Source: Microcystis aeruginosa W13-11
Lineage (GTDB): Bacteria; Cyanobacteriota; Cyanobacteriia; Cyanobacteriales; Microcystaceae
Direction of reading: 5' to 3'
NCBI GenBank assembly: GCA_009995705.1
Contig: JAADBR010000216.1
Location: 1 to 5,353, forward strand
Length of the DNA stretch: 5,353 nt
Positions 1 to 5,353 of the stretch are shown here, one piece after another (the stretch's first letter is position 1; each line of letters begins with the position of its first letter). A program made the translations under genes and the position numbers. Below the pieces are notes generated by a model. The model saw only the letters and a list, made by a program, of their open reading frames with translations. It did no database searches and was not told where the DNA came from.

Positions 1-293
1 AATTTATCAAAGTAGTAGAACGTTCAGAGGTGCTGAGAGAAAATTGGAAAAATGGATAAGAATAGGCGGGATATTATATCAAAGTAGTGCCAGCATGATC
101 CAGAAGCATTTGCCTGGTATTTGTAATTACTTTGAAAATCATACAACCAACGGATTAATTGAGGGAATGAATACCAAAATCAAGCTTATTAAAAGAATGA
201 GTTATGGATTTACCAATTTTGAACATCTTCGACTTAAGCTGTTTGCTTGCTTTAATTCATAACAAAAATTAACACACGAAAACCAGAAGAGCC
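1..293 (+). mobile_element. Right end of an ISL3-family insertion sequence
   Basis: This is the downstream part of an insertion sequence that enters the window from the left. It contains the C-terminal part of an ISL3-type transposase (stop at 260-262), about 30 bp of non-coding DNA, and a terminus ending AGAAGAGCC at 285-293. Read from the outside inward the terminus is GGCTCTTCTGG, the GGCTCTT-type end typical of ISL3 elements. The family normally makes 8-bp target duplications, so the base after 293 should begin the duplication (AAAATTGA, 294-301). The matching left copy lies outside the window, so this cannot be confirmed. The exact boundary is inferred from the terminal motif. Confidence 0.7.
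2..262 (+). CDS. ISL3-family transposase, C-terminal part (cut by window edge)
   Basis: The frame is open from base 2 to the TAA at 260-262, giving 86 visible residues, so the gene starts outside the window. The TTG at 44 is in frame but is an internal codon, not a start. The visible part carries the family's closing signature: NYF, then TNGLIEGMN (GAG codon for the Glu at 161-163), then KIKLIKR and YGFTNFEHLRL. In ISL3/DDE transposases the Glu of NGxxEGxN is the third acidic residue of the DDE catalytic triad, which cuts and joins DNA ends. Whether the whole enzyme is intact cannot be judged, because the two Asp residues lie upstream. No frameshift is seen in this piece. The family assignment is firm; the exact element is not identified. 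Confidence 0.85.
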   Translation: MYQSSRTFRGAERKLEKWIRIGGILYQSSASMIQKHLPGICNYFENHTTNGLIEGMNTKIKLIKRMSYGFTNFEHLRLKLFACFNS

Positions 294-323
294 AAAATTG
301 ATGCTCTACTAATTTTATTGGTG

Positions 324-329
324 TAGAAT
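324..329 (+). promoter_or_regulatory. Possible -10 box of the antitoxin-toxin module
   Basis: TAGAAT at 324-329 matches the bacterial -10 consensus at 5 of 6 positions and lies 27 bp ahead of the antitoxin start. The best -35-like hexamer upstream, TTGATG at 298-303, is 20 bp away, longer than the usual 16-18 bp. It begins only 5 bp after the insertion-sequence end, so the insertion may have changed the original promoter. This is a weak call. Confidence 0.25.
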
Positions 330-356
330 AGAGACAATTATTGAGAGAGAAAGAAA

Positions 357-608
357 ATGAGCACTATTTCCCTTGAAATTCCTGAAGAAATCTTAATTAG
401 TCTCAAAGAAACTCCTGAAAATCTATCAAGAGAATTAAAAATATTGGCAGCCGTTAAACTTTTTGAACTTGACAAACTATCTTCAGGACGTGCATCCCAA
501 TTAGCCGGAATGTCACGAGTAGAATTTTTAACTATTTTGGGGCGTTATCAAGTCTCCCCTTTTTCTTTAACGACTGAACAATTGGAACAAGATATTGTCA
601 ATGCCTAA
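357..608 (+). CDS. UPF0175 family antitoxin-like protein
   Basis: This 83-residue protein belongs to the UPF0175 family, small proteins that usually lie just upstream of a DUF3368/PIN toxin gene and are taken to be its antitoxin. The N-terminus (MSTISLEIPEEI) is a short strand-forming segment followed by a helix rich in Leu and Glu. Residues about 41-66 (LSSGRASQLAGMS, then a stretch ending LGRY) fit the helix-turn-helix-like core typical of the family, so it probably binds DNA and represses its own operon as well as binding the toxin. The ATG at 357 is supported by a purine-rich ribosome site (GAGAGA, 343-348). The stop codon overlaps the next gene's start by 8 bp, so the two are translationally coupled. 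Length is normal for the family and nothing is broken. Antitoxin function is inferred from family and position. Confidence 0.85.
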   Translation: MSTISLEIPEEILISLKETPENLSRELKILAAVKLFELDKLSSGRASQLAGMSRVEFLTILGRYQVSPFSLTTEQLEQDIVNA

Positions 609-1089
609 TCCTCAAGTCATTGTCAACACCTCTCCTCTACTGTACTTACATCAAGTGGGCTACTTGGAATTGCTCCAACGCTTGTATTCTCAAATCTTGA
701 CTCCTCCAGCAGTAATCGAAGAATTAGCAATCGGTAAAAATAAAGGAATTGATGTTCCCAATATTCAGGCAATTGAATGGATTTCAATTACTCTGGTTAA
801 ATCAGTCAGTCTAATTCCGGCTATTATTGATTTAGGGCAAGGAGAAGCTGAGGTCTTAGCTTTAGGATTAGAAAATCCAGGTAGTTTACTGATTTTTGAT
901 GATCAATTAGCCCGACGTATTGCCAATTTATATCGCTTAAAATATTCAGGAACGCTTGGTGTTTTAGTTAAAGCGAAGCAGCAGGGCTATCTATCTTCTG
1001 TTGCTCCCGTTATTGCTAAGTTACGCCATCAAGGAATGTGGCTAACTGATAAAGTTGTCAATGATGTTCTTCGATTAGCTGGAGAGTAA
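601..1089 (+). CDS. DUF3368 / PIN-like toxin, probable ribonuclease
   Basis: This 162-residue protein has the DUF3368 form of the PIN nuclease fold, whose members are the toxin half of UPF0175-DUF3368 pairs and probably cut RNA using a metal ion held by acidic residues. Visible motifs: VNTSPLLYL at residues 8-16, where Asn9 sits at the usual first acidic position; VIEEL around 38-42; LGQGEAEVLAL around 78-88; and IFDDQLARR around 98-106, which holds the late Asp pair. An upstream TTG at 595 is in frame, but the ATG at 601 is preferred because it starts inside the antitoxin gene's last codons, the classic coupled overlap. It has no strong ribosome site of its own, which fits coupling. The frame is intact. 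Asn for Asp at position 9 also occurs in this family from general knowledge, so activity is uncertain but not excluded. Confidence 0.85.
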   Translation: MPNPQVIVNTSPLLYLHQVGYLELLQRLYSQILTPPAVIEELAIGKNKGIDVPNIQAIEWISITLVKSVSLIPAIIDLGQGEAEVLALGLENPGSLLIFDDQLARRIANLYRLKYSGTLGVLVKAKQQGYLSSVAPVIAKLRHQGMWLTDKVVNDVLRLAGE

Positions 1090-1105
1090 GTATGCTTAAA
1101 AAAAA

Positions 1106-1128
1106 GGCTCTTCGTTACTTGGTATGGT
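1106..1128 (+). repeat. ISL3-like left terminus, apparently solitary
   Basis: GGCTCTTCGTTACTTGG at 1106-1122 has the form of an ISL3 terminal inverted repeat. Its first eight bases (GGCTCTTC) are the reverse complement of the IS end at 286-293. No transposase coding and no matching right end (AAGAGCC) are found further right in the window, so if genuine it is a leftover end of a deleted or decayed element. Eight shared bases are modest evidence. The end of the feature is arbitrary. Confidence 0.4.
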
Positions 1129-1221
1129 TCGATAGGGGGGCATAAATCGACTAAATCCTTATCTGGCAAGAGACTTAATTGATTAGTTCGCTCTAGATCA
1201 AAAACAATTGACAAAAATCTT

Positions 1222-1229
1222 GCGATCGC
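1222..1229. repeat. HIP1 palindrome GCGATCGC
   Basis: This is the highly iterated palindrome that is over-represented in many cyanobacterial genomes. One copy is present in this window. It supports, but does not prove, a cyanobacterial origin. Confidence 0.7.
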
Positions 1230-1251
1230 TATCGGGGGATAGTTGTTTTTT
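1229..1251 (+). terminator. Weak terminator-like hairpin after the toxin gene
   Basis: CTATC (1229-1233) and GATAG (1238-1242) form a 5-bp stem around a GGGG loop, followed by TTGTTTTTT (1243-1251). The orientation suits transcripts coming from the antitoxin-toxin module. The stem is short and AT-rich and lies 140 bp past the stop codon, so it may not be efficient. Confidence 0.3.
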
Positions 1252-1436
1252 GTCACAGCAGTGGGGAGAAGGGAGCGGGTTTTTCAAGTTGGATTGGCAG
1301 TTAATCATGCTATTAAAAACTGATTCAGTATAACGTTCCAGTTGAGCGGATGCCAGTAGCCTTAGCAACACAACCGAGGTCTCTAAACAGTCCGCTCCAA
1401 CAGGATTGTTAGGCTGCATTTGCACTTTCCCAAAAC

Positions 1437-4160
1437 TTACATGGTTGATAATTCCAAAAGCCTTTTCAAACAGTTTAACGCATCTTCAAACTTTTGGCTC
1501 ATGTCAGTATGTTTTTTACCTAGTTGTTCTAGAATATCTTTATGATTCAAGTTAACAGCAGACTGATGCATTCCGATTAGGCGATTGTTGATTTCTCCTA
1601 ATTTCTGGTAATATTTCCCCAGTTCATATCTAAACAATCTTTCCAAATAAATCAAAGCCGTACTAACAGCAACGCTGTAACGAAAAGCAAACTGTTCTTG
1701 GAGAAGCTCAGTTAATTTCTCTGTATCGTTAATCTTACCATATTCAGCCACTTTTTTTTCAAGATCTATCTTGTCTAGTAATTTTTCAGGTAGATTTTGC
1801 TTGCTCTCTGTGGGTTTTGGTGGCTTTTTCTCGCTAACTTCATTAGTGGGCTCTTCAACTTTCTCCTTAACTAAATGAGCAAAGACTTTGGTAAACTTAT
1901 TCAGAGGTAAGGGTAGAATTTCACATACCATACTTTGAATTGCGTCACTACCCAGTGAAACTAACTCAGGTGCAATTTCACTGAATGTTTCTTTAAATAC
2001 TTGTACTGAAAGGTTATGACTCACATCATCCCCAGACGGATTAAGAGGTAAATCAATAGGCATTTTGACCAGTTCGTACATGAGAACCCATTTACAGATA
2101 GCTAGAAAATTCCCATAAACCTGCTGCTTGGATTCTTGAATTTCTTTGTCAAGAGCTAGTTCTTTGATATATTTCTGCTCATAAGATTTCTGTTCAATTA
2201 GCTCACCGATTTTTATATCTCGAACTTTGTCATCGAATTTATGAAAATAGTAGTCGGCTAAATCTCTACTATTTTCCTCAACAGCCCGATGAAATTTTTC
2301 TTCAGTTGACAGCAAAAGAAATGGAGAATCAACATTTGGATATGATTTGCCAGTAACGTGTGAGAGGGTAATATGAAGAGCACCATCTCTGTCTTCTGGA
2401 TCTAGCAAGCGTTTAGCTGGCTCCTTGATAGAGTCTTTTAATTTAGTAAAGATGCTTGTAACTTTGCTTGAAACGTCTCCCTGATGCTCTTCACTGTCAA
2501 TCCAAGCTTTCACAAACTCAATCAGAGCCTTCCTGGCTTTCTCTAGTTCTTTTCGATCTTGTTCTAGAGTCTGATCGCAAAAAACTTTCGTTGTCAATCC
2601 AAGTCCATCTAGTTGTTCAGATGAAATTTCCTGATGCTCTAATCCAAGAATTTGACGACAGGTTAGCTTGATATCGTTTTCCGCCTTCTCTAAAAATAAT
2701 TCTCCTTCATCAAGCATGAGCTTAACACGATCCTTACTCAAGAATGTATTCAGCTCTTTTAATAAACTTGGTATTCCACTTTCCTCATCTAGCTTATTAG
2801 GATTGGCCTTTCCTAAATTTTCAACGGAGCATTTTGCTAAAGTTGCGTAAAAGTTCTTTTCACTCTTGTCAGTCAGTTCGATCTTCTGTCTAAGAATTAG
2901 AGCAAGTACTGACTTTTCTGCGACAATCCTAAAATATCTAGATTCCAGTAAATTTGTATCGCCAATAATCTCGCAGAGTTCCGATAATGATTTTTTTAGT
3001 CGAGTTTCATCTTCCTCAGACTTTATCTGATCGGCTTTATTTACAACAATGAATACACGATTAGCAAATTTGCTTTTTTCTTCAGCCGTATAGCCACTGA
3101 ATAAGTACTGAACTAGTAGGTTTGCGATAGAAGTACCTTCTTTTTCAGCAGGTCTATTGGGATTAACCACAAACACTACTGCATTAGCATTCTTAAGTTC
3201 CTGTCGTAAAATCTCCGTGTGTCTTAGAGTTTTTGCTGCCGATCCAGGAACATCAATAAAAACAACATTGCTAGATGTTTTACCATTCAAATAGCTGTTA
3301 TCTTTCCGCTTTAGATAGTACTTTGCACACTTGATGGCAGGAATCACTCTTTGACTTTGAGGATTGTCCTTTCCATTTCGACTACCACCTTCTTCTAAGT
3401 AAGTGTTAAGTTCTTCCTGCTCTTCTGGAAGTTTAAACTCTATTTTAATCGATTTTTTAATAGTGTCAATTTTCTGCCATGTATTTGCAATGTCTAAAAT
3501 TTCATGTACAATACGTTGTCGTTCATCAATTGGAAAATTATCCGGTAACTTTTTAGCTATGTCTTCACTAGTTGCTAGATCGATAACTTTAGCAGCAGTT
3601 ATACTCGCTTCATCTTCAAACAAACTAGCCCTTGTTTGCTCATCAAGGTAATGACTAGCTACACCAAGTAGTAGCGGTTTGAATTCATCTTGAGTTCTGA
3701 TAGAAAGTTCAGCTTTGTCAAAATCCACGTTTTGATTGGGATAGACATAGATAGCTGTGCCAGTAATTGCTGCTCCACCACCAGTCAGAAGCAGTCTTTC
3801 TTGCAAAAGAGCGTTCAGAAGGCTGCTCTTACCAGCACCTGTTTCACCAATCACTACGACTTGGTAATCCCGATCTTGCCGAAGGACATTATCCGCTCTG
3901 TCAAGAAGCGTTTTGGCTTTAGATAGATCCAAACTTTGATATTGTGAAAGGACTTTTTGCAGTTCGGCACATTTTCTTTGCAATTTTGTCCAGCGCTCAA
4001 ACTGTTTTCTTGCTTCAGTTTCACCTAAACTACTACCAAACCGACTTAACCAATTCTGCCAATCCAGATTAGATTGATCATCTGAACCTTTTCCAGGCTG
4101 AGAATCTCTTGGCCGAGACGCTGGATTTTCTTTGTCGAATAATTCATCAATTTCACGCAT
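1437..4160 (-). CDS. Large dynamin-like P-loop GTPase, 907 residues
   Basis: This is a large GTPase of the dynamin superfamily type. The N-terminal 35 residues are charged and probably disordered, followed by a helical or coiled-coil stretch (about 45-95). The G domain has its P-loop GETGAGKS at 105-112, a TGGGAAITGTA segment at 126-136 whose threonines are candidates for the G2 switch, DVPG at 303-306 (G3), and NKAD at 374-377 (G4). The 165-residue gap between G2 and G3 holds a helical insert rich in Glu and Lys, reminiscent of SLIP-GC-type nuclear GTPases. Residues 480-905 are mostly helical, broken by a Pro/Lys/Glu-rich linker at about 768-790. I see no signal peptide or clear membrane span; the most hydrophobic stretch is about 685-706. 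The start is supported by GAGAGAA (4164-4170). The gene begins 15 bp after the vWA stop, implying joint function. Precise role is unknown. Confidence 0.85.
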   Translation of the reverse strand: MREIDELFDKENPASRPRDSQPGKGSDDQSNLDWQNWLSRFGSSLGETEARKQFERWTKLQRKCAELQKVLSQYQSLDLSKAKTLLDRADNVLRQDRDYQVVVIGETGAGKSSLLNALLQERLLLTGGGAAITGTAIYVYPNQNVDFDKAELSIRTQDEFKPLLLGVASHYLDEQTRASLFEDEASITAAKVIDLATSEDIAKKLPDNFPIDERQRIVHEILDIANTWQKIDTIKKSIKIEFKLPEEQEELNTYLEEGGSRNGKDNPQSQRVIPAIKCAKYYLKRKDNSYLNGKTSSNVVFIDVPGSAAKTLRHTEILRQELKNANAVVFVVNPNRPAEKEGTSIANLLVQYLFSGYTAEEKSKFANRVFIVVNKADQIKSEEDETRLKKSLSELCEIIGDTNLLESRYFRIVAEKSVLALILRQKIELTDKSEKNFYATLAKCSVENLGKANPNKLDEESGIPSLLKELNTFLSKDRVKLMLDEGELFLEKAENDIKLTCRQILGLEHQEISSEQLDGLGLTTKVFCDQTLEQDRKELEKARKALIEFVKAWIDSEEHQGDVSSKVTSIFTKLKDSIKEPAKRLLDPEDRDGALHITLSHVTGKSYPNVDSPFLLLSTEEKFHRAVEENSRDLADYYFHKFDDKVRDIKIGELIEQKSYEQKYIKELALDKEIQESKQQVYGNFLAICKWVLMYELVKMPIDLPLNPSGDDVSHNLSVQVFKETFSEIAPELVSLGSDAIQSMVCEILPLPLNKFTKVFAHLVKEKVEEPTNEVSEKKPPKPTESKQNLPEKLLDKIDLEKKVAEYGKINDTEKLTELLQEQFAFRYSVAVSTALIYLERLFRYELGKYYQKLGEINNRLIGMHQSAVNLNHKDILEQLGKKHTDMSQKFEDALNCLKRLLELSTM

Positions 4161-4163
4161 AGC

Positions 4164-4170
4164 TTCTCTC
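4164..4170 (-). promoter_or_regulatory. Ribosome binding site of the GTPase gene
   Basis: Read on the minus strand this is GAGAGAA, three bases before the ATG at 4160. It lies wholly inside the 15-bp gap after the vWA stop codon, so the two genes must share a transcript unless a promoter sits within the vWA coding region. Confidence 0.6.
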
Positions 4171-4175
4171 TGTAG

Positions 4176-4808
4176 TTAGTCAAGAATTGCATTCAGTAAA
4201 ACATCAACCAATGAAAGGTTCTCGTCTTCTATATCTTCAATCGTAACTGTATCCACAATGTCAAACTTAGCTCCAGCACCTTTTAATTCATCATCTAGCA
4301 ACTTAAGAAACTTTGTTGCATCAGGATCATTTCCGATTTGAATGAAAGAGATTGCTAACTCCTCATCTTTTTCCATTTGCTGAGTCGCTTTGACGATCGT
4401 TTCAGCAACCGCTTTTTTATTGTCGGGCTGCCCATCAGTAATAACGAGTATTGTTTCCCCATTTAGCTTGGTTTGCTTCTCTTGTTTTCGATGAAAATAG
4501 TTTTGTAGAGCGTCTTCTAAAACAAGTGCCATCTCAGTGCGACCAACAAGAGAGATTTCTTTAAATAATTGCGAAACTTGACTAGAAGTAACATTTTCAA
4601 TGCGTCTAAATTTAGATGAGAAGAAGTAGACAGTAATTCCATCTGGATCAAACTCTTCGCACTTGGTGACTAGAGCAAAAGTGGATTCCTGCATCACATC
4701 CCATCTACTTCTGCCGCCTTGCTGATCCTTAGTTGACATACTTCCACTTTTGTCAATGATCAATGTGTAATCTCGCTCCTTCAAGATAGAATCCTGATCC
4801 TCAAGCAT
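4176..4808 (-). CDS. Stand-alone von Willebrand factor A (vWA) protein with intact MIDAS
   Basis: The product is a single vWA domain of 210 residues, a Rossmann-like fold that binds partner proteins through a divalent metal. The metal site (MIDAS) looks complete: DKSGS at residues 19-23 (DxSxS), the Thr of GRTEM at about 91, and the Asp of ITDGQPD at about 125. The DPDGITVYFF motif (about 54-63) is typical of small soluble vWA proteins in bacteria and fungi. No membrane segment or signal peptide is seen, so it should be cytoplasmic. The C-terminus is acidic. A GTG at 4817 would add three residues, but AGGAG at 4817-4821 sits 8 bases before the ATG at 4808 and overlaps that GTG, so the ATG is preferred. 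It is the gene directly ahead of the GTPase and probably its adaptor or regulator; that link is inferred. Confidence 0.85.
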   Translation of the reverse strand: MLEDQDSILKERDYTLIIDKSGSMSTKDQQGGRSRWDVMQESTFALVTKCEEFDPDGITVYFFSSKFRRIENVTSSQVSQLFKEISLVGRTEMALVLEDALQNYFHRKQEKQTKLNGETILVITDGQPDNKKAVAETIVKATQQMEKDEELAISFIQIGNDPDATKFLKLLDDELKGAGAKFDIVDTVTIEDIEDENLSLVDVLLNAILD

Positions 4809-4816
4809 GGCATACA

Positions 4817-4821
4817 CTCCT
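4817..4821 (-). promoter_or_regulatory. Ribosome binding site that decides the vWA start
   Basis: AGGAG on the minus strand lies 8 bases upstream of the ATG at 4808, the standard spacing. The alternative GTG start at 4817 shares its first base with this site and so would have no spacer at all. Confidence 0.65.
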
Positions 4822-4883
4822 GTATTTGAAAGTTTTGCTCCTGCTCTTATCTTAGCACCTATCCGGCTGATCTATAGACAACC

Positions 4884-5207
4884 TTATTCGTCCTCATCCA
4901 GAAGTGGTGCATCAAGATCCAGATCAACGCCAGAGACCAAGTATTGAAAATGATTGACTAGGTTAGAACTAATTGCCTGTATGTGTTGAGGGTTCTGTTC
5001 CATATCTTGGGCAAGAAAATTCAGAAATTTCCCAAGCACTGGATCATTTTCGTCTGCTCCGTCAGCCCTGGAAATCCATACTTTACCGTCGGCCTGTATG
5101 TTGTAGCAGATTTTATCGCGCTTATTCAAGCCAAGGGCTTTGCGAACGGAATCGGGAATTGTAGTCTGATAGCGATCAGTAAGAGTGGATTCTGGGCATG
5201 GGGCCAT
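4884..5207 (-). CDS. prlF: PrlF/SohA-type antitoxin (AbrB-fold DNA-binding protein)
   Basis: This 107-residue protein matches the PrlF (SohA) antitoxin family in layout. A swapped-hairpin AbrB/SpoVT DNA-binding domain lies at about 7-48 (STLTDRYQTTIPDSVRKALG, then DGKVWISRA). It is followed by the family's C-terminal part: DPVLGKFLNFLAQD at 55-68 and the closing GVDLDLDAPL, with an acidic tail. PrlF in Escherichia coli neutralises the ribonuclease YhaV and represses its own operon, and yhaV normally follows prlF directly. Here the next gene, 75 bp on, is the vWA gene, and no YhaV is seen. The ATG at 5207 is the only plausible start in frame before an upstream stop, but the nearest ribosome-site-like AGAGG is about 17 bases away, so translation may be weak. 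It may regulate the vWA-GTPase genes; this is inferred. Confidence 0.8.
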   Translation of the reverse strand: MAPCPESTLTDRYQTTIPDSVRKALGLNKRDKICYNIQADGKVWISRADGADENDPVLGKFLNFLAQDMEQNPQHIQAISSNLVNHFQYLVSGVDLDLDAPLLDEDE

Positions 5208-5274
5208 CGTTGCAGCTATAGCGACCTCTAAGCTTGTCCATCAGCAATTCTCATTTTGAAAACAAAAGAAGATA

Positions 5275-5301
5275 AAGTTCTCTTGTTCACATAGAGAACT
5301 T
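5275..5301. promoter_or_regulatory. Perfect 9-bp inverted repeat upstream of prlF, operator candidate
   Basis: AAGTTCTCT (5275-5283) and AGAGAACTT (5293-5301) are exact inverted copies separated by 9 bp. The repeat is centred about 80 bp upstream of the prlF start. Antitoxins of the AbrB fold bind inverted or palindromic sites in their own promoters, so this is a reasonable operator. It has no adjacent T-run on the minus strand, so it is not an obvious terminator of the cluster. No clear -35/-10 pair could be placed around it. Confidence 0.45.
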
Positions 5302-5305
5302 CTGT

Positions 5306-5344
5306 CTAATTATCATTTTTTTTCAAGATAATCATCATAATTAG
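5306..5344. repeat. Second inverted repeat upstream of prlF
   Basis: CTAATTAT (5306-5313) and ATAATTAG (5337-5344) are exact inverted 8-mers with a 23-bp middle that contains a run of T on the plus strand. The arms are entirely AT apart from the end bases, so chance is a real possibility in such AT-rich DNA. It could be a second regulatory site or part of a terminator from a gene outside the window. Confidence 0.25.
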
Positions 5345-5353
5345 CTTCAAGAG

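Larger units (their letters stand above)
1090..1436. other. Gene-poor region between convergent operons, with IS-end debris
   Basis: About 350 bp separate the stop of the toxin gene from the stop of the GTPase gene on the opposite strand. It starts with a run of A (1098-1105) followed by GGCTCTTCG at 1106, which resembles an ISL3 left end. It also holds a HIP1 octamer at 1222, a short hairpin with a T-run at 1229-1251, and an inverted repeat with arms at 1344-1350 and 1391-1397. Two overlapping short minus-strand frames run through it but resemble no protein I recognise. The most likely reading is decayed mobile DNA plus transcription-termination space. Confidence 0.6.

Noticed and set aside
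5..88. 12-bp direct repeat TATCAAAGTAGT at 5-16 and 77-88
   Set aside because: It is in frame in the transposase and encodes YQSS twice, but there is no further copy and flanking sequence does not match, so it is probably chance or a local coding quirk.
1208..1235. TTGACA at 1208-1213 with TATCGG 16 bp later as a plus-strand promoter
   Set aside because: The -10 part is poor and GC-rich, and no gene follows on that strand.
1029..1256. Minus-strand 75-codon frame overlapping the toxin's 3' end
   Set aside because: It runs antisense into the toxin coding region and crosses the IS-like end; no recognised motif or operon position supports it.
2468..3926. Four plus-strand open frames of 60-82 codons within the GTPase gene
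   Set aside because: They lie antisense to an uninterrupted 2.7-kb coding frame with clear GTPase motifs and show low-complexity, Ser-rich translations typical of shadows.
4871..5222. Palindromes TCTATAGA (4871-4878) and GCTATAGC (5215-5222) flanking prlF
   Set aside because: They share only the CTATAG core, a six-base palindrome expected by chance in AT-rich DNA; no third copy supports a site.
4973..5231. Two plus-strand frames opposite the prlF gene
   Set aside because: They are antisense to a well-recognised antitoxin, overlap each other in different frames, and show no known motif.
5176..5241. Minus-strand 21-codon frame starting upstream of prlF and overlapping its start
   Set aside because: It could be a leader peptide, but the ribosome site is weak and nothing in the short sequence points to attenuation, so chance is more likely.
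1..5353. CRISPR array, tRNA or rRNA gene
   Set aside because: I saw no regularly spaced repeats, cloverleaf-like sequence or rRNA segment on either strand.

Overview
The window is AT-rich accessory DNA, most likely from a cyanobacterium. The pointers are an ISL3-type transposase remnant, a UPF0175/DUF3368 antitoxin-toxin pair of a kind very common in cyanobacteria, and a single HIP1 octamer (GCGATCGC). This lineage call is inference; the window has no rRNA or housekeeping gene to confirm it.

Layout, left to right. Positions 1-293 are the right end of an ISL3-family insertion sequence: the C-terminus of its transposase, open at the window edge, then a terminal AGAAGAGCC. Positions 357-1089 (+) hold a compact two-gene toxin-antitoxin module, a UPF0175 antitoxin overlapping by 8 bp with a PIN-like DUF3368 toxin. 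Positions 1090-1436 contain no convincing gene. They begin with what looks like the left end of another ISL3-like element (GGCTCTTC at 1106), followed by a HIP1 site, a weak terminator-like hairpin and a second inverted repeat.

From the right edge back to 1437, all on the minus strand, is a three-gene cluster: a PrlF/SohA-type AbrB-fold antitoxin-like regulator (4884-5207), a stand-alone von Willebrand factor A protein with an intact MIDAS metal site (4176-4808), and a 907-residue dynamin-like P-loop GTPase (1437-4160). The vWA and GTPase genes are 15 bp apart, so they are almost certainly co-transcribed. The PrlF gene lies 75 bp upstream and may autoregulate the set; a perfect 9-bp inverted repeat lies upstream of it at 5275-5301. 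Its usual toxin partner, YhaV, is absent from the position where it is normally found.

The best candidate for an undescribed system is this PrlF-vWA-GTPase cluster. A metal-dependent adaptor and a large GTPase of the dynamin/SLIP-GC style, under an antitoxin-type regulator and beside a toxin-antitoxin module and IS debris, look like a defence or stress-response locus. That function is inference from domains and context only.
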